From an uncultured Cytophagales bacterium (lineage in GTDB: Bacteria > Bacteroidota > Bacteroidia > Cytophagales > Thermonemataceae), in assembly GCA_937911505.1 (NCBI GenBank), contig CALEMF010000028.1, positions 58,786-122,785 on the forward strand: 64,000 nucleotides of DNA, read 5' to 3'. The translations under genes and the position numbers were made by a program. The notes beneath the pieces were generated by a model that saw only the letters and a list, made by a program, of their open reading frames with translations, searched no databases and was not told the DNA's origin. Below, piece after piece: positions 44,222-54,958 of this stretch; within the stretch, counting starts at the first letter, position 1, and each line of letters begins with the position of its first letter.

Positions 44222-44237
44222 TGGCACAAGAAATGCG
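44222..44237 (+). promoter_or_regulatory. Sigma-54-like promoter upstream of groES
   Basis: TGGCAC at 44222-44227 and TGC at 44234-44236; the invariant GG and GC pairs are exactly ten bases apart, as required for -24/-12 promoters. The transcript would begin near 44247, giving a leader of about 70 bases. No CIRCE-type inverted repeat is seen. Confidence 0.4.
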
Positions 44238-44317
44238 CAATATGCAAGCAAAATATTATATCGCATTTACGATATTTTCATTAATTCTAAAGATTAACTT
44301 TTAAATTATAGACAACA

Positions 44318-44602
44318 ATGGCAACAAAGAAGCTAGACATTACACCGCTTGCAGACAGAGTGATTATAGAGCCTGCTGAAGCAGAAACAACAACGGCTGG
44401 TGGTATTATCATCCCTGATAACGCAAAAGAGAAACCTCAGAAGGGTACTATTGTAGCCGTGGGTAATGGCAAGAAAGAAGAGCCTCTTACTGTTAAAGTT
44501 GGTAATACCGTACTTTATGGTAAATATGCAGGTACTGAAATAACCGTTGAGGGCCAAGATTACCTCATTATGCGTGAATCCGATATATTCGCAATTATCT
44601 AA
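44318..44602 (+). CDS. groES: Co-chaperonin GroES
   Basis: 94 residues: [44 protein letters not shown] and ending ESDIFAII. The mobile loop ([14 protein letters not shown]) that docks on GroEL is intact. The ring of seven caps the GroEL cavity during protein folding. It is followed by groEL after 75 bases. Confidence 0.97.
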   Translation: MATKKLDITPLADRVIIEPAEAETTTAGGIIIPDNAKEKPQKGTIVAVGNGKKEEPLTVKVGNTVLYGKYAGTEITVEGQDYLIMRESDIFAII

Positions 44603-44617
44603 TTTTTAAGGAAATAG

Positions 44618-46312
<1,695 letters not shown>

Positions 46313-46339
46313 TCATCCAATCCCTATAATATTCATAGT

Positions 46340-46365
46340 AAAAGCCTCCCAAATGGGAGGCTTTT
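46340..46365 (+). terminator. Terminator of the groESL operon
   Basis: AAAAGCCTCCC, AAAT loop, GGGAGGCTTTT: an 11-bp perfect stem 27 bases after the groEL stop. Confidence 0.9.
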
Positions 46366-46505
46366 ATCGTATCATTCTTTAACTAAAATATCAAGACAAC
46401 AACGTACTAAGCACTTATGACAAACTGTCTATTTCAACAACTCGTAACGAGTCTTTTCTCTTGTGTCTTGCTTCTGTTGTCTCATACCTTGCGTCTTACA
46501 AACGC

Positions 46506-47732
46506 CTACATTCCCGCCAACAACAAACTAATATCACTGTAAGGTAGATTCAGCTTGCGCGTAATGCCTACGTTAGTAAGTTTACTTTTGTAAGCGTATA
46601 CACCTTTCGTAAACCATTTATCTGCATACATCATCTTCTCTACCCCACCATATTCGGCCATTTTCAAAAGCAGGGGTGTAAAAATATTACTGAGTACTTG
46701 ACTGGAAGTATGTGCTACACGTGAAGCAATATTAGGAACACAGTAATGCACTACGCCGTGCCGTTTGTAAGCAGGATTCTTGTGCGTCCTGATTTCAGAG
46801 GTCTCAAAACACCCTCCTTGGTCTATACTTACATCAATGATGATAGAATTATCGCGCATTTGTGATACCATCTCTTCTGTGACGATACAAGGGCTTACAC
46901 CACCTTCTGCACGCATCGCGCCAATGGCCACATCAGCGGTAGAAAGCGCCGTATTAAGTGCTACAGTATCTAAGGTAGAGGTAAAAACTTGCCTACCAAT
47001 AGCATACTTTACACGTCTGAGTTTATAGATGTGGTTATCGAAGATTTTTACCTCTGCTCCTAGCCCAATAGCTGTTCTAGCAGCGTATTCGGCAACGGTT
47101 CCCGCGCCTATAATCACCACTTTGGTAGGCGGTACGCCTGTAATGCCTCCTAGTACAATGCCACGTCCTTGGTTCATTGTATTCAAGTACTCGGCAGCGA
47201 TCAACATGACGGTACTGCCACAAATCTCACTCATTGCTCTTACGACAGGCATTCCTCCTGATTTATCTTCTAGGTATTCGAATGCCAACGCTGTGAGGCG
47301 TTTTTTACTTACCTCTTGTAGATAGTCTTTGGTAAGCTTAGCCGTAGGGAGTGCCGAAATAAGTGTTTTTTGAGGCTTTATGAAGTCAATCTCTTCTTGC
47401 GTAGGTGGTTCAATTTTGATAACAATCTCTGCTTCATATATTTTTTTCCTATCGTATTCTATCTGTGCACCTACTTCACTATAATCTTTATCTTTAAAAT
47501 CTGCTGCTTCTCCTGCGCCTGCTTCTACCAGTATCTGGTGTCCGTTGGCTATCAGTACCGCCACACCATCAGGAGTAAGGGCTACTCGATTTTCGAGTGT
47601 CATCATTTCTTTAGGAATACCAATAACCAACGATTGCTTTCCTTTTTTAACAGGCGCTAGTTGCTCCTGAGGATACAGTAACTGTTCTTTGGCTAGTTCC
47701 TCTAAATCACTTGACTTAACTTTATCACTCAT
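46506..47732 (-). CDS. ald: Alanine dehydrogenase
   Basis: 408 residues of the alanine dehydrogenase/NAD(P) transhydrogenase family. The N-terminal domain has IGIPKEMMTLENRVALTPDGV; the Rossmann fold has VVIIGAGTVAEYAARTAIGLGAEVKIFD; the substrate-site segment VDVSIDQGGCFETSE appears as IIDVSIDQGGCFET. It oxidises alanine to pyruvate and ammonium with NAD. Its start overlaps the end of tsaE by eight bases, so the two are coupled. Confidence 0.9.
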   Translation of the reverse strand: MSDKVKSSDLEELAKEQLLYPQEQLAPVKKGKQSLVIGIPKEMMTLENRVALTPDGVAVLIANGHQILVEAGAGEAADFKDKDYSEVGAQIEYDRKKIYEAEIVIKIEPPTQEEIDFIKPQKTLISALPTAKLTKDYLQEVSKKRLTALAFEYLEDKSGGMPVVRAMSEICGSTVMLIAAEYLNTMNQGRGIVLGGITGVPPTKVVIIGAGTVAEYAARTAIGLGAEVKIFDNHIYKLRRVKYAIGRQVFTSTLDTVALNTALSTADVAIGAMRAEGGVSPCIVTEEMVSQMRDNSIIIDVSIDQGGCFETSEIRTHKNPAYKRHGVVHYCVPNIASRVAHTSSQVLSNIFTPLLLKMAEYGGVEKMMYADKWFTKGVYAYKSKLTNVGITRKLNLPYSDISLLLAGM

Positions 47733-48147
47733 ATTTGTTTAATTGTAGCAGCCTTTGCTGATCGGCTTGCGGATGTAGCTTAATTTGAATGTATGTGGGT
47801 GGTATCAAATTAGGAATAAGGGAGGCCCACTCTAAAAAGCAATAGGCTTCTTTGTGGTAAAAATATTCTTCATAACCCATGTCCATTACCTCCTCTTCAT
47901 TTTCAATGCGGTAAAAATCAAAATGGTAAATAATGTGTGTAGCGCTTTGGTATTCATTCACTAATGAAAAGGTGGGGCTGCTTACCATGTCAGTAACGCC
48001 CAACTGTCGGCAAATTTCTTTGATAAGTGTCGTTTTACCTGCACCCATTACCCCTTCAAAAGCCCATATCTGGTGTGGCTGGGCATATTCAATGACTTGT
48101 CGCGCTGCTGAAGGAAGTTGCGCTAGATTGTCACAAATAATCTCCAA
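47725..48147 (-). CDS. tsaE: tRNA t6A synthesis ATPase TsaE
   Basis: 140 residues, the usual length. Walker A is EGVMGAGKTTLIKEI (residues 31-45), followed by SSPTFSLVNEY and HFDFYRIENEEEV, the standard TsaE signatures. With TsaB, TsaC and TsaD it makes the N6-threonylcarbamoyl group on A37 of tRNAs reading ANN codons. The frame has no ATG near its head; TTG at 48147 is the likely start. Confidence 0.92.
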   Translation of the reverse strand: MEIICDNLAQLPSAARQVIEYAQPHQIWAFEGVMGAGKTTLIKEICRQLGVTDMVSSPTFSLVNEYQSATHIIYHFDFYRIENEEEVMDMGYEEYFYHKEAYCFLEWASLIPNLIPPTYIQIKLHPQADQQRLLQLNKYE

Positions 48148-48379
48148 ATTTTTTAGGTTAAGGTAGATGAAAAATGGTGACTGACAAATTTACATAATTT
48201 TATTGAAATTTTGACACTGTATAGGTAAAAGTGGGTAGAAACCTACCCAGAAGTGGTATAATCAATTTTTAAGTATTTCTATCCTCCTCTAAAGACTTAC
48301 GTACAAAAAGCTTTATATTCGTAATTTTACCAGAGAAGTCATTTAGACGTAGCAAGCAGGTGGCATATATAAACGATCT

Positions 48380-51160
48380 ATGAGCGAATTTAAAATCTAT
48401 AACTCTTCAGCCGGTTCGGGAAAAACCTACACACTAACTAAAGCGTATCTTACGCTTACCCTTAATAGCTACCAAGGTGAGTTCATTCCCGATTATTTTA
48501 AAAGAATCTTAGCTATTACTTTTACCAACGAGGCGGCCAATGAAATGAAGGCCAGGGTACTAAATACGTTAAAGGCTTTTGCAACAGGCGAGGCACACCC
48601 TATGTTGCAGGATATTCAGCGGGCGCTACAACTTCCAGCAAACGTACTGCGTGAGCGAGCGCAGATCGTTTTTAACAAGATTATTTATAACTATTCAGCC
48701 TTTTCTATTAGTACGATAGATAGCTTCTTTAACCGTATTACCGCCGCTTTTACCCAAGAGTTGAATGTCCCTTTTAACTACGAGATCGACCTAGATACAG
48801 AAACCCTGCTGCGTAATGTAATCGATAACGTGATCAACAAAGTAGGGACAGAAGAGAACAACGACCTCACTCAGTTTGTGATTGAATACGCCAGCGACCA
48901 GATTGATACAGGTAAAAATTGGAAAACAATTCATCGGAACCTACACAATTTCTCCAAAAAGCTTCTTGATGAAAAGTCGCTTCCCATTATGAAGGGCATG
49001 CATGCCCTACAAATTCAAGACTTTAAAGAGATTATTAGCGAAGCCAAAACATTTATTACTGACTATGCCGCTCAACTACAGCAAAAGGCACAAACGGGTT
49101 GGCAGCTTATCACAGAGAAAGGGCTAAAAGAGAAAGACTTTTACTATGGAAACAATGGCGTAGGAGGCTATTTTAAAAAACAAACCGAACACCCTACTGC
49201 TAAGTCCTCTTACTTGAATAGCTACGTACAGAAGGCGCTAGAAGAAGATATTTGGTACACAACAAAATCTAAAAATGGAGCTGCTATTGACAGTATTAAG
49301 GCATCACTACGCACCCTCATAGAAGATATTGAAGCGTTACGTGCCCAACAACAAGGTGCTTACGAAAGCCTACAGAGTATTCTGAAGCACTTGTATACGG
49401 TATCACTTATTAACGAAATCAGACAAGCCTTTGAGTTTGTAAAGATGCGTAATAACATCGTCCATATCTCTGAGACCAACCATAAGATTGCCCAAATCAT
49501 ACAGCACGAACCGGTTCCCTTCATTTACGAGCGCTTGGGCGACCAGTACAATCATTTACTGATTGATGAGTTTCAAGATACTTCTGTCTTGCAGTGGCAA
49601 AATCTCCTCCCGCTTATAGAAAATAACCTAGCGGAGCAGCACTTCAATATGCTGGTGGGCGATGCCAAGCAGGCCATCTATCGCTGGAGAGGAGGAGAAA
49701 TGGAGCAGTTGGTACACATTGGTGGTAAAAACATTGATGAGCTTGCCCCCGAAACCTCCCAACCTTCTTTTTTACGAGAGCGTTATGAGCACATCTTCCC
49801 TTACATCACGACAGAAAACCTTGACACCAACTACCGTAGTGCGGCTGAGATTGTACAGTTCAATAATGACTTCTTTGCTGCTGTTACCCTAATGTACTAT
49901 CAGGCAGCCGCTATTTATGACGACCACTTTAAGCAACAAGTCCCTGAACAATCTCCCAAAGGAGCAGGTATTACCTTTCAGTTTTTAGAAAAAGAAAACT
50001 ATGAAGAAACCACCCTTGACGCCATTGAGAACCTCATTGACGAAGCCCAAGCGCTGGGCTTTGAACGCCAACACATTGCCATTCTGTGCCGCAAAAATAC
50101 GAAGGCCATTCAGATTGCTACTTATTTAAAGGAAAGAGGTATTGAGGTGGTCTCTGCTGATTCCTTGTTACTAGCTTCTGATGAAAAGGTGAATTTTCTC
50201 ATCGCGCTACTTAAAGTGATTGAAAATCCTGAAAACAGCTTAGCCAAGTCAGAGGCGCTGTATTTATTTTACAAGATTATTCTTTGTAAACTACCCGATA
50301 CAGCCACCAACAAGGCCATTAGGCACATTGTGTACGATGAGAAAGCTACGGTAGAAGACTTTTACAGAAAATTAGGAGAAGAAGGCTATTGGATCGACTA
50401 TGCGCAAATACAAGCCTTGGGTATTTATGAGATTGTAGAAGAATTACTGATTACTTTTCAAATCTATGAACGCTATCCGTACAAGCTCGCCTATATTTTT
50501 CGCTTTATGGATTGGGTCTTGGAGTACAGTACCCTACAGAGCAATCACCTGACTGACTTTCTAGAAGAATGGGAACTTAAGAAAGGCTCACTTTGTGTGA
50601 GCGCTCCCAAAGATAGTAAAGCAGTAACCATCACTACCATCCATCGCGCGAAAGGCTTGGAATATCCCATTGTGATTCTCCCCTTTGCCGACTGGCAAGT
50701 AATTCCTCCCAACTGGGACTCTATGTGGGTGAACATAGAGCAAAGCGATCTCCCGTTAGCCCAAGAAAAGAAGCAAAAGCTGAAGCATACGCTTATCAAT
50801 ATGAGAAAATCTATTAAAGATGAAGCCATTGGTCAACAGCTTACCAGCGAGCAGGAAAAGAGCATCTTAGAGAATCTTAACCTGCTCTACGTCGCTTTTA
50901 CCCGTCCTGTCTATATGCTACACGTGCTTACCAAAAATCCTACTGAGTACCGTGACCAAAATACGGTCAGCCAGTGGCTGAAAAGCTTTTTGGAAAATAA
51001 GGTTAATTCGCAAGGAGAGCCCTTCTGGAACCCTAGCCAGCTTTTTTATAAGTTTGGAGAAGGGCAACCTACCACCCGACCCCACAATACCTCTGATGAT
51101 GCACCCTATTTTCTGAACCGTATTATCTCTACTAATACCCATAAAAAGTGGAAACTATGA
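48380..51160 (+). CDS. UvrD-type helicase, AddA-like, lacking the nuclease domain
   Basis: 926 residues. All superfamily 1A helicase motifs are present: SSAGSGKTYTLTKAYL, AITFTNEAANEMKARV, LLIDEFQDTSVLQW, VGDAKQAIYRWRGG, LDTNYRSAAEIVQF, VTITTIHRAKGLEYPIVILPF and NLLYVAFTRPVYMLHVL. The protein ends shortly after a WKL (residue 926) where AddA proteins usually continue into a PD-(D/E)XK nuclease domain of roughly 150-200 residues. So it is an ATP-driven helicase, with nuclease activity supplied by the AddB-like protein encoded 25 bases downstream. They would process double-strand ends for RecA. Confidence 0.88.
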   Translation: MSEFKIYNSSAGSGKTYTLTKAYLTLTLNSYQGEFIPDYFKRILAITFTNEAANEMKARVLNTLKAFATGEAHPMLQDIQRALQLPANVLRERAQIVFNKIIYNYSAFSISTIDSFFNRITAAFTQELNVPFNYEIDLDTETLLRNVIDNVINKVGTEENNDLTQFVIEYASDQIDTGKNWKTIHRNLHNFSKKLLDEKSLPIMKGMHALQIQDFKEIISEAKTFITDYAAQLQQKAQTGWQLITEKGLKEKDFYYGNNGVGGYFKKQTEHPTAKSSYLNSYVQKALEEDIWYTTKSKNGAAIDSIKASLRTLIEDIEALRAQQQGAYESLQSILKHLYTVSLINEIRQAFEFVKMRNNIVHISETNHKIAQIIQHEPVPFIYERLGDQYNHLLIDEFQDTSVLQWQNLLPLIENNLAEQHFNMLVGDAKQAIYRWRGGEMEQLVHIGGKNIDELAPETSQPSFLRERYEHIFPYITTENLDTNYRSAAEIVQFNNDFFAAVTLMYYQAAAIYDDHFKQQVPEQSPKGAGITFQFLEKENYEETTLDAIENLIDEAQALGFERQHIAILCRKNTKAIQIATYLKERGIEVVSADSLLLASDEKVNFLIALLKVIENPENSLAKSEALYLFYKIILCKLPDTATNKAIRHIVYDEKATVEDFYRKLGEEGYWIDYAQIQALGIYEIVEELLITFQIYERYPYKLAYIFRFMDWVLEYSTLQSNHLTDFLEEWELKKGSLCVSAPKDSKAVTITTIHRAKGLEYPIVILPFADWQVIPPNWDSMWVNIEQSDLPLAQEKKQKLKHTLINMRKSIKDEAIGQQLTSEQEKSILENLNLLYVAFTRPVYMLHVLTKNPTEYRDQNTVSQWLKSFLENKVNSQGEPFWNPSQLFYKFGEGQPTTRPHNTSDDAPYFLNRIISTNTHKKWKL

Positions 51161-51185
51161 GGCTTTTGCCTAATTTTACCCGTAT

Positions 51186-54100
51186 ATGATCACTTCGTTC
51201 TTAGAAAAAGCTACCACCTACATCCGTCAGCACCATCAAGATCAGATGGGTCAACTGTGTATTCTTCTACCCACTAGAAGAAGCGTATTTATCTTGAGAG
51301 AGGTGTTGAAAATAGAAGATTTGGCAGAAGAAAAGCGTCCTAAGTGTTTTTCAATGGAGGATTTTGTAGAGACCCAAGCCAATACAAAACGGGCAGACCA
51401 AGTAACGCTTCTTCTAGAGCTACAAGAGATTTTCAAACAGCAAGTAGGGCTTACCCAAGATAACCTTATGTCGTGGCTACCTACTTTACTACGCGATTTC
51501 CACCGAATAGATCAGTACATGGTAGCGCCTGATCAGCTATTTCGGAATTTGGCAGATGTAGGGCGGGTGCAGCAGTGGAACATGCAACAAAATGACCTTA
51601 GTGAGACAGTCGCCCACTACTTCCAATTTTGGGATGACCTCCACCAAGTATACAAAATCTTCAACGCGAACTTGGCCAAAAAGGGTTTGGCTTATTTGGG
51701 AGCGATGTATCGTTCTTTAGCGCAGCAAGTAGAGCAAAAACTACTGCATCACGAAGTGTACAAACATTATTTATTTGTGGGCTTCAATGCGCTCAATAAG
51801 GCGGAAGAGCAGATTATTAGAAAACTACTCAAAGCAAAGAAAGCTACTGTTCTCTGGGATAGCGACCGCTATTTTATGGAGGCGCATACTGAAAACCAAG
51901 CGGGTAAGTTTCTCAAAAAATACAAGAAAGACGCAACGCTTACCCCCAACGAGTGGCTTTGGGAAGAAGATTTACTGCTTAACACTGAAAAAGAAGTGGT
52001 GACCATTGCTACCAACAACGCAGTGATGCAAGCCAAAGTAGCCCAGCAATTACTTCGAGAGTGGGGAGTACCCCAAAAGCCAATTAGTACAGGGATTATC
52101 TTACCAGATGAAAACCTGCTCTTACCCACTATGTATGCGCTTGATATACCAGAGATCAACATTACGATGGGACTCTCTTTGCAGCGTTCTACGCTTTACA
52201 ACCTCATCAACACCCTCTTTGAGATGCACCAGACCGCCAAGCATACTACGAAGGAGATAGAAGTGGAAGACGATGACGGACAAAAGCAATTGAAGACGAT
52301 TCAACTGGAAAGCTATTATTACAAACACATCATCAAGGTATTAAATCATCCTTTTATTCGTAAGTACGAACAGCTTCACGAAAACACCCAAGGCGGTATT
52401 AGTTTTATCAGGGACGCGATCAGCTATATGGTACGCTTCAATGTAGTGTCGCTTAGTTCAGGAGAGCTTATGCGCTTACCTGACTACTTACTAGGCTTTA
52501 AAGAAGCTGACGAGAAAGACACTTACTTTTTTCAATACGAGCATTTTAAGCCACTTCTTCGGGTAATATTTCAACGTTGGGGCGAGCGAAACGCTACCGA
52601 AAAAGCCATCAAAACCTTGCAGTCGCTCTGTGGCTTCTTTGAACGCTTTTACAGTAAAAGTAATGCGCTAGAGAAGCACTATGTACGAAAGTTCAAGGAG
52701 ATCATGCAGACCCTCCAACAAACGTTAAAAGCACGTAAGTATAACGTTGATATTAGAACGCTCAAGGTATTTATTTACCAACTCATTAGAGAAGAACGGA
52801 TTGCCTTTGACAGTGAGCGCAACAGTGCTGTACAAATTATGGGAATGCTAGAAACACGTACCCTCGACTTTGAGCAGCTTATTATTCTCTCTAGTAACGA
52901 AAAAACGTTGCCACCTGCTAAAAAGGCCACTTCGTTGATTCCCGTAGATATCGCTACCGCTTTTGGCTTACCTACTCATACCGAGCAAGACGCTGTAATG
53001 AGCTACCATTTTTATCGTTTGCTACAACGTGCTTCACGGGTAGCACTTCTCTATGTCAACCCTTCCAAAACCTATGGAGGCGAGGAGAAAAGCCGTTTTA
53101 TTCTCCAGATTGAGAATGACTTAGTGAAGCGAAGCCAAGGCAAGATCAAATTTAGCCAAAAAGCTGCCTTCGCCGACCAAGCACTAAGTAATCCTAGCCC
53201 TGATTTGGTCATTGAGAAAAGCCCAGCGATAGAAGCGGCCATTTTAGAAAACTTAGCAGAGGGGCTCTCTCCTACCCATATCGATACCTTCTTGAAATGC
53301 TCTTTACGGTATTATTTTGAGCATATTGCGGGTATACAAGACGCCGAAAATGTAGAAGAAGAGTTGGGGACTGATAAATTTGGGGTGTTGGTTCACGAGA
53401 TTTTAGAAGACTTATTCAGAGAATTAGCCCACCTACATTCACGTATCACCATAGATACCTTAGAAGCAGAGAAAGACAAAGTAGCGCAGCGTGTCTTAGA
53501 AAAATTCCAAGATAAGAAATACAAAGGCTATCACCTGATTGGTAATAATTACATTGCCCAACAAATGGCGATGAAGCATATTCTTGATTTCTTAGACGAG
53601 CAAATTGAAGAGCTTACAGAAGAAATAGATGGTCCCAAGGCTTATTTTGAGATACTTGGTTTGGAAGCACGCAAGCAACCCGAAGCTACCCAAAACGAAC
53701 AGTTCGTCAATATAGCCCCTGCTGAGTTTCATATCCGCTGGAAAGGTGAAAAGATTCCTGTACGAATCAAGGGAATTATCGACCGCATTGATCGCCTAAA
53801 AGATACCATTCGCATTATTGATTACAAAACGGGTAAAGTAGAGGCCAAGCAAGTAAAAGTGAAACCAACTGCCTTGACTACACACGATACGCAAACCGAT
53901 GTGAGCAAGGCAAGGCAGCTCTGGATATACCGCTACATTGTGTTGAAAAACTTTCTTAGTAACCCGCAGTTTAGTGCCTATAAAGAGCAATTCGTGATGG
54001 CTGGTATTTATTCCTTACCCAACTTAAAAGCCAAGCTACTCCCGCTCTCTTTTATAGAAAAAGAAGACCGTTTCCCTGCCAATGCACTCTTCTTGAATCA

Positions 54101-54227
54101 AACTGAAAAACTCCTCGAGGAGATTGTACTGAAAATCTTAGACCCAGCTCAACCCTTCAAGAAAACAGATGATTTGGCTATTTGTCAGTACTGTGATTTT
54201 AAAACTATTTGTGGAAGACATAGCTAA
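51186..54227 (+). CDS. AddB-like PD-(D/E)XK nuclease with Fe-S cluster
   Basis: 1013 residues. The N-terminus has a degenerate helicase fold (LCILLPTRRSVFILREVL). The C-terminal nuclease is intact: GLSPTHIDTFLKCSLRYYFEHIAG, then FGVLVHEILEDLF, and RIKGIIDRIDRLKDTIRIIDYKTGKV with the catalytic D-x-K. Four cysteines fit the AddB iron-sulfur staple: one in FLKCSLRYYF and three in CQYCDFKTIC at the C-terminus. It pairs with the AddA-like helicase to resect double-strand breaks. Confidence 0.9.
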   Translation: MITSFLEKATTYIRQHHQDQMGQLCILLPTRRSVFILREVLKIEDLAEEKRPKCFSMEDFVETQANTKRADQVTLLLELQEIFKQQVGLTQDNLMSWLPTLLRDFHRIDQYMVAPDQLFRNLADVGRVQQWNMQQNDLSETVAHYFQFWDDLHQVYKIFNANLAKKGLAYLGAMYRSLAQQVEQKLLHHEVYKHYLFVGFNALNKAEEQIIRKLLKAKKATVLWDSDRYFMEAHTENQAGKFLKKYKKDATLTPNEWLWEEDLLLNTEKEVVTIATNNAVMQAKVAQQLLREWGVPQKPISTGIILPDENLLLPTMYALDIPEINITMGLSLQRSTLYNLINTLFEMHQTAKHTTKEIEVEDDDGQKQLKTIQLESYYYKHIIKVLNHPFIRKYEQLHENTQGGISFIRDAISYMVRFNVVSLSSGELMRLPDYLLGFKEADEKDTYFFQYEHFKPLLRVIFQRWGERNATEKAIKTLQSLCGFFERFYSKSNALEKHYVRKFKEIMQTLQQTLKARKYNVDIRTLKVFIYQLIREERIAFDSERNSAVQIMGMLETRTLDFEQLIILSSNEKTLPPAKKATSLIPVDIATAFGLPTHTEQDAVMSYHFYRLLQRASRVALLYVNPSKTYGGEEKSRFILQIENDLVKRSQGKIKFSQKAAFADQALSNPSPDLVIEKSPAIEAAILENLAEGLSPTHIDTFLKCSLRYYFEHIAGIQDAENVEEELGTDKFGVLVHEILEDLFRELAHLHSRITIDTLEAEKDKVAQRVLEKFQDKKYKGYHLIGNNYIAQQMAMKHILDFLDEQIEELTEEIDGPKAYFEILGLEARKQPEATQNEQFVNIAPAEFHIRWKGEKIPVRIKGIIDRIDRLKDTIRIIDYKTGKVEAKQVKVKPTALTTHDTQTDVSKARQLWIYRYIVLKNFLSNPQFSAYKEQFVMAGIYSLPNLKAKLLPLSFIEKEDRFPANALFLNQTEKLLEEIVLKILDPAQPFKKTDDLAICQYCDFKTICGRHS

Positions 54228-54300
54228 GTAGCTGTAGGTCATTGTATTTTGCGGGCGGAATATGTATATTATAGCAGTTCGATTTTTTATTTTTTTGAAT

Positions 54301-54885
54301 ATGATTAAACTATCCTCTCCCACCAGTACGCCTACTGTACAACTAAAGTACCTCTCCAAGCGAGACGTACCCACTTTTTTTAAGCTCTTAAAAGAGAATA
54401 AGGAGCGCCTTAAATATTGGCTCCCTTGGGTAAAATATACGCAAAAACTCACTGATGTAAGGAATTATGTAGAAGAAGCCCAGCATCGTTTTACGCAGGG
54501 CAGAGCAGTTTTTATGGGTATTTGGGTAGAAAATCAGCTAGTAGGCAACATCAACCTACAGCCTATTGATTTACAGCATAAGAAAGCAGGCATTGGCTAC
54601 TGGCTCGATCGTGCTCACACAGGACAGGGAATTATGTACCAAGCTGCCCAACAAATTATCCAGTATGGCTTTCAAAAACTTTATTTAAATCGTCTGGAGA
54701 TTGCTTGCGCAGCAGAAAATGAGCGCTCTCGTGCTGTACCGCAGCGTTTAGGATTTCAACAAGAGGGTATACTAAGAGCCTTTCAAATCATTGATGATGC
54801 GCCAGTTGATGTCATTCTCTATAGTTTATTATACGATGAGTGGAAAAAACAAGCGCTTACCCAAAACCTTACCGCAGAAAACTAG
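54301..54885 (+). CDS. GNAT family N-acetyltransferase (RimL type)
   Basis: 194 residues. Acetyl-CoA loop region AGIGYWLDRAHTGQGIMYQAAQQI and the RimJ/RimL-type NRLEIACAAENERSRAVPQRLGFQQEGILR are clear. It resembles RimL-like enzymes that acetylate ribosomal proteins, but the substrate is unknown. I took the ATG at 54301; the longer reading to 54262 adds 13 hydrophobic residues not seen in relatives. Confidence 0.85.
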   Translation: MIKLSSPTSTPTVQLKYLSKRDVPTFFKLLKENKERLKYWLPWVKYTQKLTDVRNYVEEAQHRFTQGRAVFMGIWVENQLVGNINLQPIDLQHKKAGIGYWLDRAHTGQGIMYQAAQQIIQYGFQKLYLNRLEIACAAENERSRAVPQRLGFQQEGILRAFQIIDDAPVDVILYSLLYDEWKKQALTQNLTAEN

Positions 54886-54958
54886 GTATATGTTCCTACT
54901 GAATCGGTTTCGCATTTACTTTCGCGTGTAAAGGCGAATACATCCAAAAAACGACGGC

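Noticed and set aside
48232..48249. TGGGTAG/CTACCCA hairpin upstream of the AddA-like gene
   Set aside because: Short 7-bp stem without a T run; may be chance, and no role can be argued.
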